A DNA stretch of 64,000 nt from Deltaproteobacteria bacterium (GCA_016177705.1 JACOUT010000003.1:682001-746000); one strand, 5' to 3'. Shown: positions 1 through 9,341, counted from the stretch's first letter. Notes: generated by a model from the letters alone, not told the origin. Made by a program: numbers and translations.

Positions 1-1590
1 TTCGTGCTCGACAGGAAGCTCGGGCGCGGCGCGGCCGGCACGGTGTTCCTGGCGCGCGACACGCTGCTTGGCAGCGTGCTCGCGCTCAAGGTGCTGCACA
101 AAGACCTGTTCGGCGATCGTGAGGTGCGCGAGCGCTTCCGCCGCGAGCTCTTGCTGGCGCGCCGCGTGACCCACCCGGGCGTGTGCCGCATCCACGACCT
201 GCACGAGGAGGACGGCGCCACCTTCCTGACGCTCGAGTACGTGCCGGGCGACACCCTGGCCGCCTTGATCCACGCGCACGGCAAGCTCGACGCCTCGCGC
301 ACTCTCCAGGTCTTGCGCGAGATGGCGCCGCCGCTCGCCGCCGCGCACGCGGCGGGCGTCATCCACCGCGACCTCAAGCCGGGCAACATCATGGTGCGCG
401 ACGACGGCACCATCTCCATCCTCGACTTCGGCATGGCCACCGCGGGCGATCTGCAGCGCATCACGCAGGCGGGGCGCACGGTGGGCTCGTTGCGCTTCAT
501 CGCCCCCGAGGTCTGGGAGGGGAAACAGGCGACCATGGCGAGCGACTTGTACGCCGTCGGCGTCACGCTCTACGCCTGCCTGTCGGGCCGCCTGCCCTAC
601 GACGCGCACACGCCGGCGGCGATGTTCGACGCGCTCAAGAAGCCGCCGCCGTCGTTGTGCGAGGTCGCCGACGTCCACCCCGCCGTCGAGGCGGTGGTGC
701 GCCGCGCCATGGCGCGCGATCCGAAGAAGCGCTACGGCTCCATCGACGCGCTCGTGCTCGCCTTCTCGCAAGCGGTGCGCGAGGCGGTCGGCGCCGACGA
801 CAAGGATGAGCCGACGTCGTCGACCGGCACGGTGTTGGTGCGCGAGCGCTCGGACGCGCGCAAGCAGGCGCCGCCCGATGCGTCGGCGTTTTCGCCCAGG
901 GAGACCTTGGTCTCGCCGTCGCCGTTCGCGCAGGCGGCGTCGCGCACCCCGTCGCAGAAGGTCGGCCTGGTGGTCGCCGCGGTGCTCGGCGTCTTGGTGG
1001 TGGGCGCGGTCATCGCGGCGCTGGTGCTCGAGCCGCGCGCCGCGGCCGACACCAAGCGGCCGCACCTGGTGCCTCGCCCCGAAGGCACGGGCGACGACGC
1101 GGCGGTAGATCCCGACGAGCCGCCCGCGGCGCCCGACGAGCCGGCCGCGCCGCGCGAACCCGAGCCGGTGATGGAGCGGCTCGAGCCGCGGGTGGTGCGC
1201 GCCGTGGCGCACGATCGCGTGCTCGAGCTGATGGAGCGGCGCGGCCTCAAGGCCGGCGATGTGCCGCAGCTCGATCGCCTGCTCGACTTGGTGCAGCGCT
1301 CGGAGCGCGCCGGCCGCGCCGACGACACGCGCCAGGCGACCGACCGCGCGCTCGCGGTGGCCTCGGCCGTAGCCATCGACCGCGGCTTCGTCACCGCCAA
1401 GCAGAAGCGCGTGCTCGATCGCGCCGAGCGCGCGCCGCCCGCGCTCAAGGCCAAGCTGTTTTCCGCCAGCGCCGACGTCGACAAGAAGACCGCGCGCGGC
1501 GACTACGTGGGCGCCAACCAGGCGCTCAACCGCGCGCTCGAGCTGCAAGAGAGCGGCGGCGCAGCACCAGCACCACCACCGCGACGCTGA
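1..1590 (+). CDS. Ser/Thr protein kinase with single transmembrane helix (5' end outside window)
   Basis: Hanks-type kinase, probably phosphorylating proteins on Ser/Thr at the inner membrane. The frame is open to the left edge and the glycine-rich loop (GRGAAGTVF) lies only about seven residues from it, so the N-terminus is missing; the GTG at base 4 is not a convincing start. Counting from that codon, the ATP-anchoring Lys is in ALKVL, HRDLKPGN is near residues 121-128, DFG at 141-143 and an APE motif follows. A hydrophobic segment at about 320-342 is a likely membrane anchor. The C-terminal ~180 residues start Pro/Glu-rich and become Arg/Ala-rich and probably helical, without a domain I recognise. 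Its 3' end overlaps the convergent gene by 65 bases. Confidence 0.93.
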   Translation, partial: FVLDRKLGRGAAGTVFLARDTLLGSVLALKVLHKDLFGDREVRERFRRELLLARRVTHPGVCRIHDLHEEDGATFLTLEYVPGDTLAALIHAHGKLDASRTLQVLREMAPPLAAAHAAGVIHRDLKPGNIMVRDDGTISILDFGMATAGDLQRITQAGRTVGSLRFIAPEVWEGKQATMASDLYAVGVTLYACLSGRLPYDAHTPAAMFDALKKPPPSLCEVADVHPAVEAVVRRAMARDPKKRYGSIDALVLAFSQAVREAVGADDKDEPTSSTGTVLVRERSDARKQAPPDASAFSPRETLVSPSPFAQAASRTPSQKVGLVVAAVLGVLVVGAVIAALVLEPRAAADTKRPHLVPRPEGTGDDAAVDPDEPPAAPDEPAAPREPEPVMERLEPRVVRAVAHDRVLELMERRGLKAGDVPQLDRLLDLVQRSERAGRADDTRQATDRALAVASAVAIDRGFVTAKQKRVLDRAERAPPALKAKLFSASADVDKKTARGDYVGANQALNRALELQESGGAAPAPPPRR

Positions 1591-2107
1591 GCACGAGCGG
1601 CGCGCCGCCGGCGAGCGCCCACACCCACCAGGGGCGCGCCACCTCGAGCAGGAAGCGCGAGGAGCGCTTGGAGAGCATCACCAGCCGCGGCTTGGCGTGC
1701 GGCTGCTCGACGACGGCGACCGAGACGTGATCGAGCGCGCTGCCGGCAAACAGGCCCCAGTCGATGACGAGCGCGCGCGGCAGCCTTGGGCACACGCCCT
1801 GCGCCTCGATGGTGATGGTGCGCGCGCGCTCGCTCCACCGCTGGTACGCGAGGGGGCAGCTCTGGCCGTCGGCGGTCAGGCGCAGCCAGCGCCCAAGGCC
1901 ACCTTCGAGGCAGCGCGACAGCTTCTCCTCCTCGCGCGCGCGCTCGGCGACCGTGAGGTCGGCGTTGCACAGCTCGGGCAGGTCGGCCTCGCCGAGCTGG
2001 ATGTTCACGGCGACGCGCCCGTCAGCCTCGAGCCGGAAGTTGCTCTTGCCCTCGGAGCGGCTGTGGACCGGCGCCAACAGCGCGAGCGCGAGCAGCGGCC
2101 CGAGCAT
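1526..2107 (-). CDS. Secreted protein with C-terminal transmembrane helix
   Basis: Unknown function, 193 residues. It begins with a signal-peptide-like stretch (MLGPLLALALLAP), has a probably beta-rich exported domain with three cysteines (in ELCNAD, LSRCLE and QSCPL, with a fourth in GVCPRL), and ends with a hydrophobic helix at about 160-183 followed by arginines. This suggests a C-terminal anchor with a short cytoplasmic tail. Its ATG shares one base with the ispA stop (TGATG), so it is the last gene of the operon and is translationally coupled. In many proteobacteria dxs follows ispA; here this gene takes that place. I do not recognise the family. Confidence 0.75.
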   Translation of the reverse strand: MLGPLLALALLAPVHSRSEGKSNFRLEADGRVAVNIQLGEADLPELCNADLTVAERAREEEKLSRCLEGGLGRWLRLTADGQSCPLAYQRWSERARTITIEAQGVCPRLPRALVIDWGLFAGSALDHVSVAVVEQPHAKPRLVMLSKRSSRFLLEVARPWWVWALAGGAPLVLSVAVVVLVLRRRSLAARARG

Positions 2108-2991
2108 CAGCGCGTCCGCGCCACCGAGCGGCGGCAGAGCGCGGCCAGCGCCGCGGCGTCGAAGCCCCGCGCGAGCGCCACCGCGGCGTCGGCCTCGGCA
2201 TGCGCGCGGGCGCGCGCCGCCTCGTCACCGAGCAGCTTTACCCAGGTGGCCTTGTCGTGGCGCGCGTCGCGTCCGGTACCCTTGTCGGCGGCGGCGCCCG
2301 CGGTGACATCGAGCAGGTCGTCTGCGATCTGAAACGCCAGGCCGAGGTGCCGCCCGAGCGCGCGTAGCCGCACCAGCTCGTCGCCGTTGCCGCCCGCGCA
2401 CAGGCCGCCGAGCACGGCGCCGGCCTCGAACAGGCGCCCGGTCTTCTTGGCGTGGATGCGCGCCAGCGCCTCGATGCTCGGCGTGGTGCCCTCCGCCGCC
2501 ACGTCGTCGAGCTGGCCGCCCACCATGCCGGCGCTGCCGGCCGCCTGCGCCAGCTCGTGCACCGCGGAGGCCCCCGCGGCGGCGAGCACCGCGAAGGCGT
2601 CGGTCAAGAGCGCGTCGCCGGCCAGGATGGCGGTGGCCTCGTCGAACGCGACGTGCAGCGTGGGCCGGCCGCGGCGCAGCTCGTCGTCGTCGAGCGCGGG
2701 CAGGTCGTCGTGGATCAGTGAGTAGGTGTGCACCAGCTCGATGGCCAGCGCCGCCGGCATGGCGCGCTCGAGCGCGCGCGTCTCGTCCTTGAGCACGGCA
2801 GTCGCGGCGGCCAGCACCACCAACGGGCGCACGCGCTTGCCGGGGGCGAGCAGGCTGTGCGCCATGGCGTCGAGCAGCCGCGCGGGCGGGCGCACGCCAT
2901 CGCGATCACCGACCGTGTCGAGGTGGCGGGCGAGCGCGTCGTCGATGAAGCCGCGCCAACGCTCGAGCAGCACGTCGACGGCGGCGTCCAT
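2107..2991 (-). CDS. ispA: Polyprenyl diphosphate synthase (farnesyl/geranylgeranyl type)
   Basis: Trans-isoprenyl diphosphate synthase that condenses isopentenyl diphosphate with allylic diphosphates to make a C15-C20 chain for quinones, undecaprenyl lipids or carotenoids. 294 residues, normal for IspA. The first Asp-rich motif is DDLPALDDDELRRGRPT (DD at 95-96) and the second is DDLLD near 224; GKRVRP near 51-56 binds IPP. The inserted pair of residues in the first motif is typical of bacterial FPP synthases. The gene starts one base after the xseB stop, the common xseB-ispA order. Chain length (FPP or GGPP) cannot be decided by eye. Confidence 0.95.
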   Translation of the reverse strand: MDAAVDVLLERWRGFIDDALARHLDTVGDRDGVRPPARLLDAMAHSLLAPGKRVRPLVVLAAATAVLKDETRALERAMPAALAIELVHTYSLIHDDLPALDDDELRRGRPTLHVAFDEATAILAGDALLTDAFAVLAAAGASAVHELAQAAGSAGMVGGQLDDVAAEGTTPSIEALARIHAKKTGRLFEAGAVLGGLCAGGNGDELVRLRALGRHLGLAFQIADDLLDVTAGAAADKGTGRDARHDKATWVKLLGDEAARARAHAEADAAVALARGFDAAALAALCRRSVARTR

Positions 2992-2992
2992 C

Positions 2993-3283
2993 TCAGCCCT
3001 CGTCGTTCGGCGGCGTCAGCGGTGCGGTGCGGCCGTCTGCCAAGAGCTCCTCGAGGCGCTGCTCCATGCCGTCGAGGCGGCCCTGCGCGCCGCGCACCAG
3101 CGCGATGCCCTCCTCGTAGGCCTTGAGGCTGTCGTCGAGGCTCAGCTCGCCACGCTCGAGGCGCTGCACCACCGCCTCGAGGCGCGACAGCACGCTCTCG
3201 AAGCTGGCCTCGCCGTCGGCATGCGCGGCGGTGGCGCTCCTCTTCTCGGCGGGCTGCTTCTCGGCGGGCTCCTTGTCGACCAT
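2993..3283 (-). CDS. xseB: Exodeoxyribonuclease VII small subunit
   Basis: Small subunit of exonuclease VII, which degrades single-stranded DNA with the large subunit XseA (not in this window). The 96-residue product has the family core SFESVLSRLEAVVQRLERGE followed by LSLDDSLKAYEEG. I chose the ATG at 3283 (MVDKEPAEK); a longer frame back to 3352 would run into the xanthine dehydrogenase gene and adds Arg-rich sequence with no match to the family. The Lys/Glu-rich N-terminal extension of about 25 residues is longer than usual. It lies 35 bases after the xanthine dehydrogenase stop and directly before ispA. Confidence 0.93.
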   Translation of the reverse strand: MVDKEPAEKQPAEKRSATAAHADGEASFESVLSRLEAVVQRLERGELSLDDSLKAYEEGIALVRGAQGRLDGMEQRLEELLADGRTAPLTPPNDEG

Positions 3284-3318
3284 GGTGAGGGTCGTGGTGG
3301 CGCGGCGCGCGCAGAGCG

Positions 3319-6300
3319 TCAAGAGCCGCGGCGTCGCTGCACGGCGTGCCACAGCGCCTCGTGGGTGAGCGGCGAGGGCAACACCACCGGCCCGCCGTCG
3401 CCGAAGGAGCGCACCGCGTCGCGCAGCGCCTCACGCACGGCGATGGCGAGCATCAACGGCGGTTCGCCGACGGCCTTGCTGCCGTGCACCACGCTCGGCT
3501 GCGGCGCCTGCTGCAACAGCTCGACATTGAACTGGTCAGGCGCGTCGAAGATGGTCGGGATCTGGTAGGTGCTGGCCGAGTGGGTGAGCAGCTTGCCGTC
3601 GTCGTCAAAGCGCAGCTCCTCGCCGCACAGCCAGCCCATGCCCTGCACGAACGCGCCCTCGATCTGTCCGCGATCGATGGCGGGGTTGAGCGAGTCGCCG
3701 ACGTCGTGGAGGATGTCGACGCGCCGTACCCGCTTCATGCCGGTCAGGCCATCGAGCTCGACCTCGCAGCAGGCGACGCCGTGCGCGAAGTAGTGAAACG
3801 GCTTGCCGCGCCCCGCCGCCTTGTCGTAGCGGATGTCGGGCGTGGCGTAGTAGCCGGTGGCCGACAGCGACACCCGATCGGCCCAGGCGGCCTCGCACAC
3901 GTCGGCGAGGGCGAGCTGCACCGAGCCCGACAGCGAGCCGGGCCGCACGAAGCCGTTCAGGAAGATCAGATCGTCGGGCATGACCTCGCCGCCGCCGCGC
4001 CCGCGTAGCAGGCGCGCCGCGACGGGGGCGAGCCGCGCGCGCAGCGTCTCGCACGCGTGCTTGACGGCGGCGCCGTTCAGATCGGCGCCGGTCGACGCCG
4101 CGGTGGCCGAGGTGTTCGGCACCTTGTCGGTCTGCGTCTTCATGACGCGCACGTGCTCGGCGGACAGGCCGAGCTCGCGCATGACGATGCCGGCGACCTT
4201 GGCGTGCAGCCCCTGGCCCATCTCGGTGCCGCCGTGGCTCACCTGCGCGGTGCCGTCGCGATAGAGGTGCACGAGCGCGCCCGCCTGGTTGAGCACGCCG
4301 GTGGTGAAGGAGATGCCGAACTTGACGGGCGTGATGGCGAGCCCGCGCTTGACGTCGGGCGAGGCGCGGTTGTGCTCGTCGACGGCGCGGCGCCGCTCGG
4401 CGAAGGCGGCGCTGTCGCAGAGCGTGCGCCACAGCCGCGGCACGCGGAAGTCGTCGAGCGCCTGGCCGTAGTGGGTGATGGCGCCGCTCGAGGGGTAGAA
4501 GTTGCGCTCGCGCACCAGCTCGGGCGGCAAGCCGCGCGCCGCCGCCACCTGCGCCAGCATGTCTTCCACCACCAGCATGCCCTGCGGCCCACCGAAGCCG
4601 CGGAAGGCGGTGTTGGAGACGACGTCGGTCTTGGCGACGCGCCCCTCGAAGCGCACGTGCTCGAACAGATAGGCGTTGTCGAGGTGGAAGAGCGCGCGAT
4701 CGATGATGGGCTCGGACAGATCGAGCGCGTAGCCGCCGTCCGAGACCAGGCGGCACTCGAAGGCGTGTACGCGCCCATCGTCGTCGAAGCCGACCTGCCA
4801 GCGTGCCAGCATGGGGTGGCGCTTGCCGGTGATGGTCAGGTCGACGTCGCGCTCGAGCTGTATGCGCACGGGACGCTTGGTGACGTGCGCCGCCAGCGAC
4901 ACCAGCGCGGCCGTGGTGTTGGCCTGTGTCTCCTTGCCGCCGAAGCCTCCGCCCATGCGCGGCGACACCACCACGATCTGATGGCGCGGCAAGCCGAGCA
5001 CGTGCCCCACCACGGCCTGCACCTCGCTCGGGTGCTGGGTCGAGGAGTGCAGCACCAGATCGCCGGCCTCGCCCGGCTCGGCGAAGGCGGCCTGGGTCTC
5101 GAGGTAGAGGTGCTCCTGGCCGCCGGTGAAGAGCGCGCCCGACAGGCGGTGGGGGCTACTCGCCAGCGCCGCCTCGACGTCACCGCGCGCGATCACGTGC
5201 GGCGCGGTGTGAAAGCTGTCGGCCTCGATGGCCGCGAGCACGCCGACGAGCGGCGGGGTGGCCGCTACCTCGACGACGACGGCGGCGGCGGCGCGTCGAC
5301 ACCGCTCGAGGCCCTCGCCCACCACCAGCGCCACCGGCTGGCCGTGAAAGCGCACCTCGCCGTCGGCAAGCAGGGGCTCGTCGTGGCGCACGGCGCCGAC
5401 GTCGTTTTCGCCCGGCACGTCGACCGCCGTCAGCACCGCCACGATGCCGGGCATCGCCAGCGCCGCCTGCACGTCGAGGCGGGTGATGGCGCCCTTCGCC
5501 GCTGGGGCGAGCACCGGCCAGGCGTCGAGCGCGGCGCGCCGCTGCGCCAGGTCGTCGACGTAGAGCGCGCCGCCGGTGGCGTGGCCCACGGCGGCGTCGT
5601 GCGCCAGCGCGCGCGAGCGCTGCTCGGCGCGCCACGGCGCCGTCAGCGTGAAATTCGGCGCATGGTCCTGCGCGCCGCTCTCGACGCCGCGCGCCAGCTT
5701 CTCGAACAGCGAGGCGACCAGCCCGCGCCGATACGCCTTGCCCGCGCGCACGTCGTCGATGGGGGTGAACTCGTTGCGCAACACGTCGAGCACGTCGGGC
5801 AGCGCGTCGTCGAGCCGCTTGCCGAGCAGGAAGGCCTCGGCGCGCGTCGCGCGCACCGGCTGCGCGGCCACGCCGCCATAGGCGAGGCGCGCCAGCCGCA
5901 CCACCCCGGCCTCGTCCCTCTCGACGCGCAGCGCGCCGGCGACGATCGAGATGTCGAGGTCACGCCGCTTGGAGACCTTGTAGGTGTCGAACAGCGCGCC
6001 CTTCGGTAGCTTGGGCAGCTCGATGGCCGTGACCACCTCGTCGGCCTGCAACGCGGTCGTGCGGTAGCCGACGAAGAAGCGGTCGATGGGCAGGCGCCGC
6101 TCGCCGGCCACCGAGCGGCACACCACCACCGCGTCGAGCGCGAGCAAGATGGGCGCCAGATCGCCGATGGGCGAGGCGGTGACGATGTTGCCGGCCAGCG
6201 TGGCGCGGTTCCTGATGGGCCGCGACGCGAACACGCGCAGCATCTTGCGGATGGGCGCGGCCGTGGCGCTGTCGGAGCTGGCCAGCACCTCGTCGAGCTG

Positions 6301-7104
6301 GCTGAGCGTGGCGGCGCCGCCGATGAGCCAGTGCTGCTCGGCTTCGACGACCGTGCGCAGCTCGGCGACGGCGTCGGTGGCGATCAGCGTCGTGGGCAGC
6401 GTGAGTTTCTTGCGCAGCTCCACGCCGAGCTCGGTGCCGCCCGCGACCAAGCGCGCCTCCGGCAGGCGCGCGCGCAGCGCGAGCAGCTCGTCGAGCGTGG
6501 TGGGTCGCACGAAGCGGCAGCGGCCCTCGAGATCGAGCGCGTCGGGCAGCCCCACCGTCGGCGCGCGCGGCTCGCGGCGATGCACGGCGAGCCCGAGCTC
6601 GGCACCATCGCGACAGCCGAGCGCCGCGTGCGCGGCTTCGCGGATCGAACGGTAGCCGGTGCAGCGGCACAGGTTGCCGTCGAGGGCGCCGCACACGGCC
6701 GCGGGCGTGGGCTTGGTGCCCGCCTCGTAGGCCTCGGCGATGGCGACAGCAAAGCCAGGTGTGCAGTAGCCGCACTGCGAGCCGTGGCGTTGCGAGAGCG
6801 CCGCCTGGGCCGGGTGCAGGCCGCTTTGGTCTTCGAGCCCCTCGACGGTGCGCAGCTCGCGCCCGTCCACCATGGGCAGGAGCGTGATGCAGGAGTTGAC
6901 CGCGCGCCAGCGGGGCGCGCCCTGTGCGTCGACGTCCGACAGCAGCACCGCGCAAGCGCCGCAGTCGCCCTCGGCGCAGCCCTCCTTGGTGCCGGTGCGC
7001 CCGGTGCTCCGCAGCCACTGCGACAGCGGCTGTAGCGGATCGGGGTCGACGACGGTGACGCGCGCGCCGTTCAGGACGAAGGAGACCGAACGCATCGCGC
7101 GCAC
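3319..7104 (-). CDS. Xanthine dehydrogenase, single-chain (2Fe-2S/FAD/molybdopterin)
   Basis: Oxidises hypoxanthine/xanthine to urate. All three modules are in one 1261-residue chain, as in animal enzymes; many bacteria split them into two or three subunits. Plant-type [2Fe-2S] Cys at 43, 48, 51, 72; second cluster Cys at 111, 114, 146, 148. A CO-dehydrogenase-type FAD domain follows (NRATLAGNIV). The Mo domain keeps GGGFGGKET, DRALFHLDN, NTAFRGFGGPQ and AVGEPPL. The Glu in GGKET, the Arg in DRALF, the Phe in RGFGG and the Glu in VGEPP match the substrate and catalytic residues of xanthine dehydrogenases rather than aldehyde oxidases (family knowledge). An alternative start is Met4 at 7095. 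No xdhC-like maturation gene is adjacent. Confidence 0.95.
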   Translation of the reverse strand: MRAMRSVSFVLNGARVTVVDPDPLQPLSQWLRSTGRTGTKEGCAEGDCGACAVLLSDVDAQGAPRWRAVNSCITLLPMVDGRELRTVEGLEDQSGLHPAQAALSQRHGSQCGYCTPGFAVAIAEAYEAGTKPTPAAVCGALDGNLCRCTGYRSIREAAHAALGCRDGAELGLAVHRREPRAPTVGLPDALDLEGRCRFVRPTTLDELLALRARLPEARLVAGGTELGVELRKKLTLPTTLIATDAVAELRTVVEAEQHWLIGGAATLSQLDEVLASSDSATAAPIRKMLRVFASRPIRNRATLAGNIVTASPIGDLAPILLALDAVVVCRSVAGERRLPIDRFFVGYRTTALQADEVVTAIELPKLPKGALFDTYKVSKRRDLDISIVAGALRVERDEAGVVRLARLAYGGVAAQPVRATRAEAFLLGKRLDDALPDVLDVLRNEFTPIDDVRAGKAYRRGLVASLFEKLARGVESGAQDHAPNFTLTAPWRAEQRSRALAHDAAVGHATGGALYVDDLAQRRAALDAWPVLAPAAKGAITRLDVQAALAMPGIVAVLTAVDVPGENDVGAVRHDEPLLADGEVRFHGQPVALVVGEGLERCRRAAAAVVVEVAATPPLVGVLAAIEADSFHTAPHVIARGDVEAALASSPHRLSGALFTGGQEHLYLETQAAFAEPGEAGDLVLHSSTQHPSEVQAVVGHVLGLPRHQIVVVSPRMGGGFGGKETQANTTAALVSLAAHVTKRPVRIQLERDVDLTITGKRHPMLARWQVGFDDDGRVHAFECRLVSDGGYALDLSEPIIDRALFHLDNAYLFEHVRFEGRVAKTDVVSNTAFRGFGGPQGMLVVEDMLAQVAAARGLPPELVRERNFYPSSGAITHYGQALDDFRVPRLWRTLCDSAAFAERRRAVDEHNRASPDVKRGLAITPVKFGISFTTGVLNQAGALVHLYRDGTAQVSHGGTEMGQGLHAKVAGIVMRELGLSAEHVRVMKTQTDKVPNTSATAASTGADLNGAAVKHACETLRARLAPVAARLLRGRGGGEVMPDDLIFLNGFVRPGSLSGSVQLALADVCEAAWADRVSLSATGYYATPDIRYDKAAGRGKPFHYFAHGVACCEVELDGLTGMKRVRRVDILHDVGDSLNPAIDRGQIEGAFVQGMGWLCGEELRFDDDGKLLTHSASTYQIPTIFDAPDQFNVELLQQAPQPSVVHGSKAVGEPPLMLAIAVREALRDAVRSFGDGGPVVLPSPLTHEALWHAVQRRRGS

Positions 7105-7150
7105 TTCCTCGACGGGGACGATCTCGACGGGGGCAATCGACCGACCGCGA

Positions 7151-7885
7151 TCAGTAGTTCGGATCCCAATCGGACGCCGGCAGGATCTTCCAACCCGAGT
7201 CGTACTTGGCGCTCTTGACCCTCAGCACGCGCAGCGGCCACAGCCGCGTCTGCTTGCCCTGCTCGCGCTCCTCGACCATGAAGCGGTGCAGCTCGAGGCG
7301 GTAGTTGCCCTCCTTGCCGAGCTTCTTCGCCTCTCGACGCCAAGGGTTGTCCGGGTGCCAGAACACGTCCTTGTCGACGCGCGCCACGTAGGAGAACAGC
7401 GGGAACTCGTCTTGGAACTTGAGCGCCGCTTCGCGGGTGGGCGCCAACATCTTGGCGGCCTGCTCCTGGGTCAAGGTCAGGCTGTCGTCCTCTTGCACCA
7501 CCACCATGTTGAGCGCCTCGGCGCCGATCTTGTCGAGCATCCACATCGCCTTCATGGCGCCGAAGATCGAGCGCTCCTCGACGCGCGCCTCGTCCCGGTT
7601 GCTGATGCGCCAGTTGGGGATGTTGAAGTCGCGCGCGGTCAGGGTGGCGCCGCCAAGCAAAAGATCGCGCGACTCCTCGCCGCCCTTGCCCGCGAGCGCG
7701 TTCAGATAGGCCTCGGCCACCTTGCGCGGCTCGTCGAGCGGGCCCGGGCCGTCGATCTTGCCGGCGGGCGGCGGCTCGGTCTTGACCTCGCGCCCCTCGG
7801 TCTTCTTGGGGGCGGGCTTGGCAGCCTTGTCGCCGGGGGCTCCCGGCTGCAGGAGGGCGAGCACGACGAAGGCGGCGAGAGACAT
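7151..7885 (-). CDS. Secreted protein of unknown function
   Basis: 244 residues. The ATG at 7885 is preceded by GGGAGG at good spacing, so it is preferred over the ATG twelve bases upstream. A short signal peptide (MSLAAFVVLALLQPGAPG) is followed by a Lys/Pro/Glu-rich linker and an alpha/beta domain with KVAEAYLNALAGK, which resembles the start of NTF2-like or DUF4878-type accessory domains; this is only a resemblance. The C-terminus has YDSGWKILPASDWDPNY, the kind of ending seen in such domains. It is divergent from the PP2C gene across 149 bases and lies upstream of xanthine dehydrogenase on the same strand. Confidence 0.75.
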   Translation of the reverse strand: MSLAAFVVLALLQPGAPGDKAAKPAPKKTEGREVKTEPPPAGKIDGPGPLDEPRKVAEAYLNALAGKGGEESRDLLLGGATLTARDFNIPNWRISNRDEARVEERSIFGAMKAMWMLDKIGAEALNMVVVQEDDSLTLTQEQAAKMLAPTREAALKFQDEFPLFSYVARVDKDVFWHPDNPWRREAKKLGKEGNYRLELHRFMVEEREQGKQTRLWPLRVLRVKSAKYDSGWKILPASDWDPNY

Positions 7886-8034
7886 CGAACCTCCCAACGA
7901 TCACGCGGATGGTTGCCGCGGCGGCTGCCGACGCTACCACTCGAGGACGCATGCGCGCACCTGCCGCATCCCCGCCCACGGCTCGCGGCCAAAAGGTTGC
8001 CCGCGATGGCGCACTCGGGGCACCATCGACGGGC

Positions 8035-9315
8035 ATGCGCGTGACAGGCTCCGGCCGCACCGACGTCGGCAAGAAGCGCGAGCACAACGAGGACTACCTC
8101 CTGCAGGTGCCGGAGCTGGGCCTGTACATGGTGTGCGACGGCATGGGCGGCCACGCCGGCGGCGAGGTCGCCTCGGAGACCGCGGCCCGCACCGTGCGCC
8201 AGCACCTGGAGCAGCACCGGCAGGCCATCGAGAGCTACGACGAGACCGGGCCGGCGCGCGACAACCTGTTGCGCCTGGTCGACGAGGCGGTGCAGCTCGC
8301 CTCCACCACGGTCTACGGCATCGCCACCTCGGAACGCGGCAAGGCCGGCATGGGCACCACGCTGACCATGCTGATGGTCTTGAAGAACGTCGGCGTCATG
8401 GGGCACGTCGGCGACACGCGGCTCTACCTGCAGCGCGCCGGCCGCATGCACCAGCTCAGTGAGGACCACACCTACGTCAACGAGATGGTGCGGCGCGGCA
8501 TGGCCACGGCCGAGGTGGCCAAGAAGGGGCCCTACGCCAACGTCATCACACGCGCGGTCGGCATCCAGTCGACGGTGAGGGTCGACACGCTGCTGTTCGA
8601 CATCCTGCCGGGCGACACGCTGCTGCTGTGCTCGGACGGGCTGTCCAAGCACGTCGAGGGGATGGACGAGCTCGGGCGCGTCTTGGCCCATGACCCGCCG
8701 GCCGCGGCGGCGCAGCGCCTGGTCGACCTGGCCAATTCGCGCGGCGGCACCGACAACGTGACAGCGCTGGTGTTGCGCGCCGAGGCGGACGGCGCCGGCG
8801 GCGACGACGCGGACCGTAGCCGCACCACCGAGGTCAACCTCAAGCTCGACACACTGAAGGACATCAAGCTGTTCAACAGCCTCGACTTGGGCGAGCTGTG
8901 CAAGGTGCTCAACGTGGTGCGCGCGCAGGAAGTGGAGAAGGGCGAGGTGGTGCTGCGCGAGGGCGAGCCGGGCGACTCGCTCTACGCCATCCTCGACGGC
9001 AAGTTCGTGGTGACGCGCGCCGGCCAGGCGATCACGTGGCTCGCCACTGGTGCCCACTTCGGCGAGATGACGCTGTTCAACAACCGGCCGCGCTCGGCCA
9101 CCATCGAGGCGCTCGAGAAGTCGCGCGTGCTGGTGATGGAGCGGGGGCGCTTCGTCGAGCTGTTGCAGAAGGAGCCGCAGCTCGGCGTCAAGCTGCTGTG
9201 GACCTTCGCGCAGGTACTCTCGCTCCGCCTCGACGAGACCAGCGTGCAGCTCTACGGCGCGGTGCCGTCCGACACGCGCGACACCGACATGACCACGCCG
9301 TTCAAGAAGAGCTGA
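8035..9315 (+). CDS. PP2C-type Ser/Thr phosphatase fused to a cyclic-nucleotide-binding domain
   Basis: Metal-dependent protein phosphatase, 426 residues. The start is the ATG before RVTGSGRTDVGKKREHNED, where PP2C proteins normally begin. PP2C motifs in order: REHNED, CDGMGGHAGGEVAS, GDTRLYL, CSDGL and DNVTALVL, giving the Asp ligands for two Mn/Mg ions. From about residue 275 there is a CAP_ED cyclic-nucleotide-binding domain with GEPGDSLYAILDGK and a phosphate-binding cassette FGEMTLFNNRPRSATIEA that keeps the Glu and Arg which contact cyclic nucleotides. The product is cytosolic. It probably opposes Ser/Thr kinases such as those in this window and may be tuned by cAMP or cGMP; that regulation is inference. 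Confidence 0.94.
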   Translation: MRVTGSGRTDVGKKREHNEDYLLQVPELGLYMVCDGMGGHAGGEVASETAARTVRQHLEQHRQAIESYDETGPARDNLLRLVDEAVQLASTTVYGIATSERGKAGMGTTLTMLMVLKNVGVMGHVGDTRLYLQRAGRMHQLSEDHTYVNEMVRRGMATAEVAKKGPYANVITRAVGIQSTVRVDTLLFDILPGDTLLLCSDGLSKHVEGMDELGRVLAHDPPAAAAQRLVDLANSRGGTDNVTALVLRAEADGAGGDDADRSRTTEVNLKLDTLKDIKLFNSLDLGELCKVLNVVRAQEVEKGEVVLREGEPGDSLYAILDGKFVVTRAGQAITWLATGAHFGEMTLFNNRPRSATIEALEKSRVLVMERGRFVELLQKEPQLGVKLLWTFAQVLSLRLDETSVQLYGAVPSDTRDTDMTTPFKKS

Positions 9316-9341
9316 GCGGCAGCAGCGCGGGCGTCACGCCG

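Noticed and set aside
4..6. GTG as the start of the first kinase
   Set aside because: It would leave almost no residues before the glycine-rich loop; the gene most likely begins upstream of the window.
4057..6009. Long open frame on the strand opposite xanthine dehydrogenase
   Set aside because: Antisense to a clear enzyme; its composition (His/Arg/Ala-rich) is what third-position GC bias produces.
8007..8022. TGGCGC-N5-GGGCA, another sigma-54-like spacing before the PP2C gene
   Set aside because: Only the GG and GC dinucleotides match; in GC-rich DNA this occurs by chance, and the start site would fall at the ATG.
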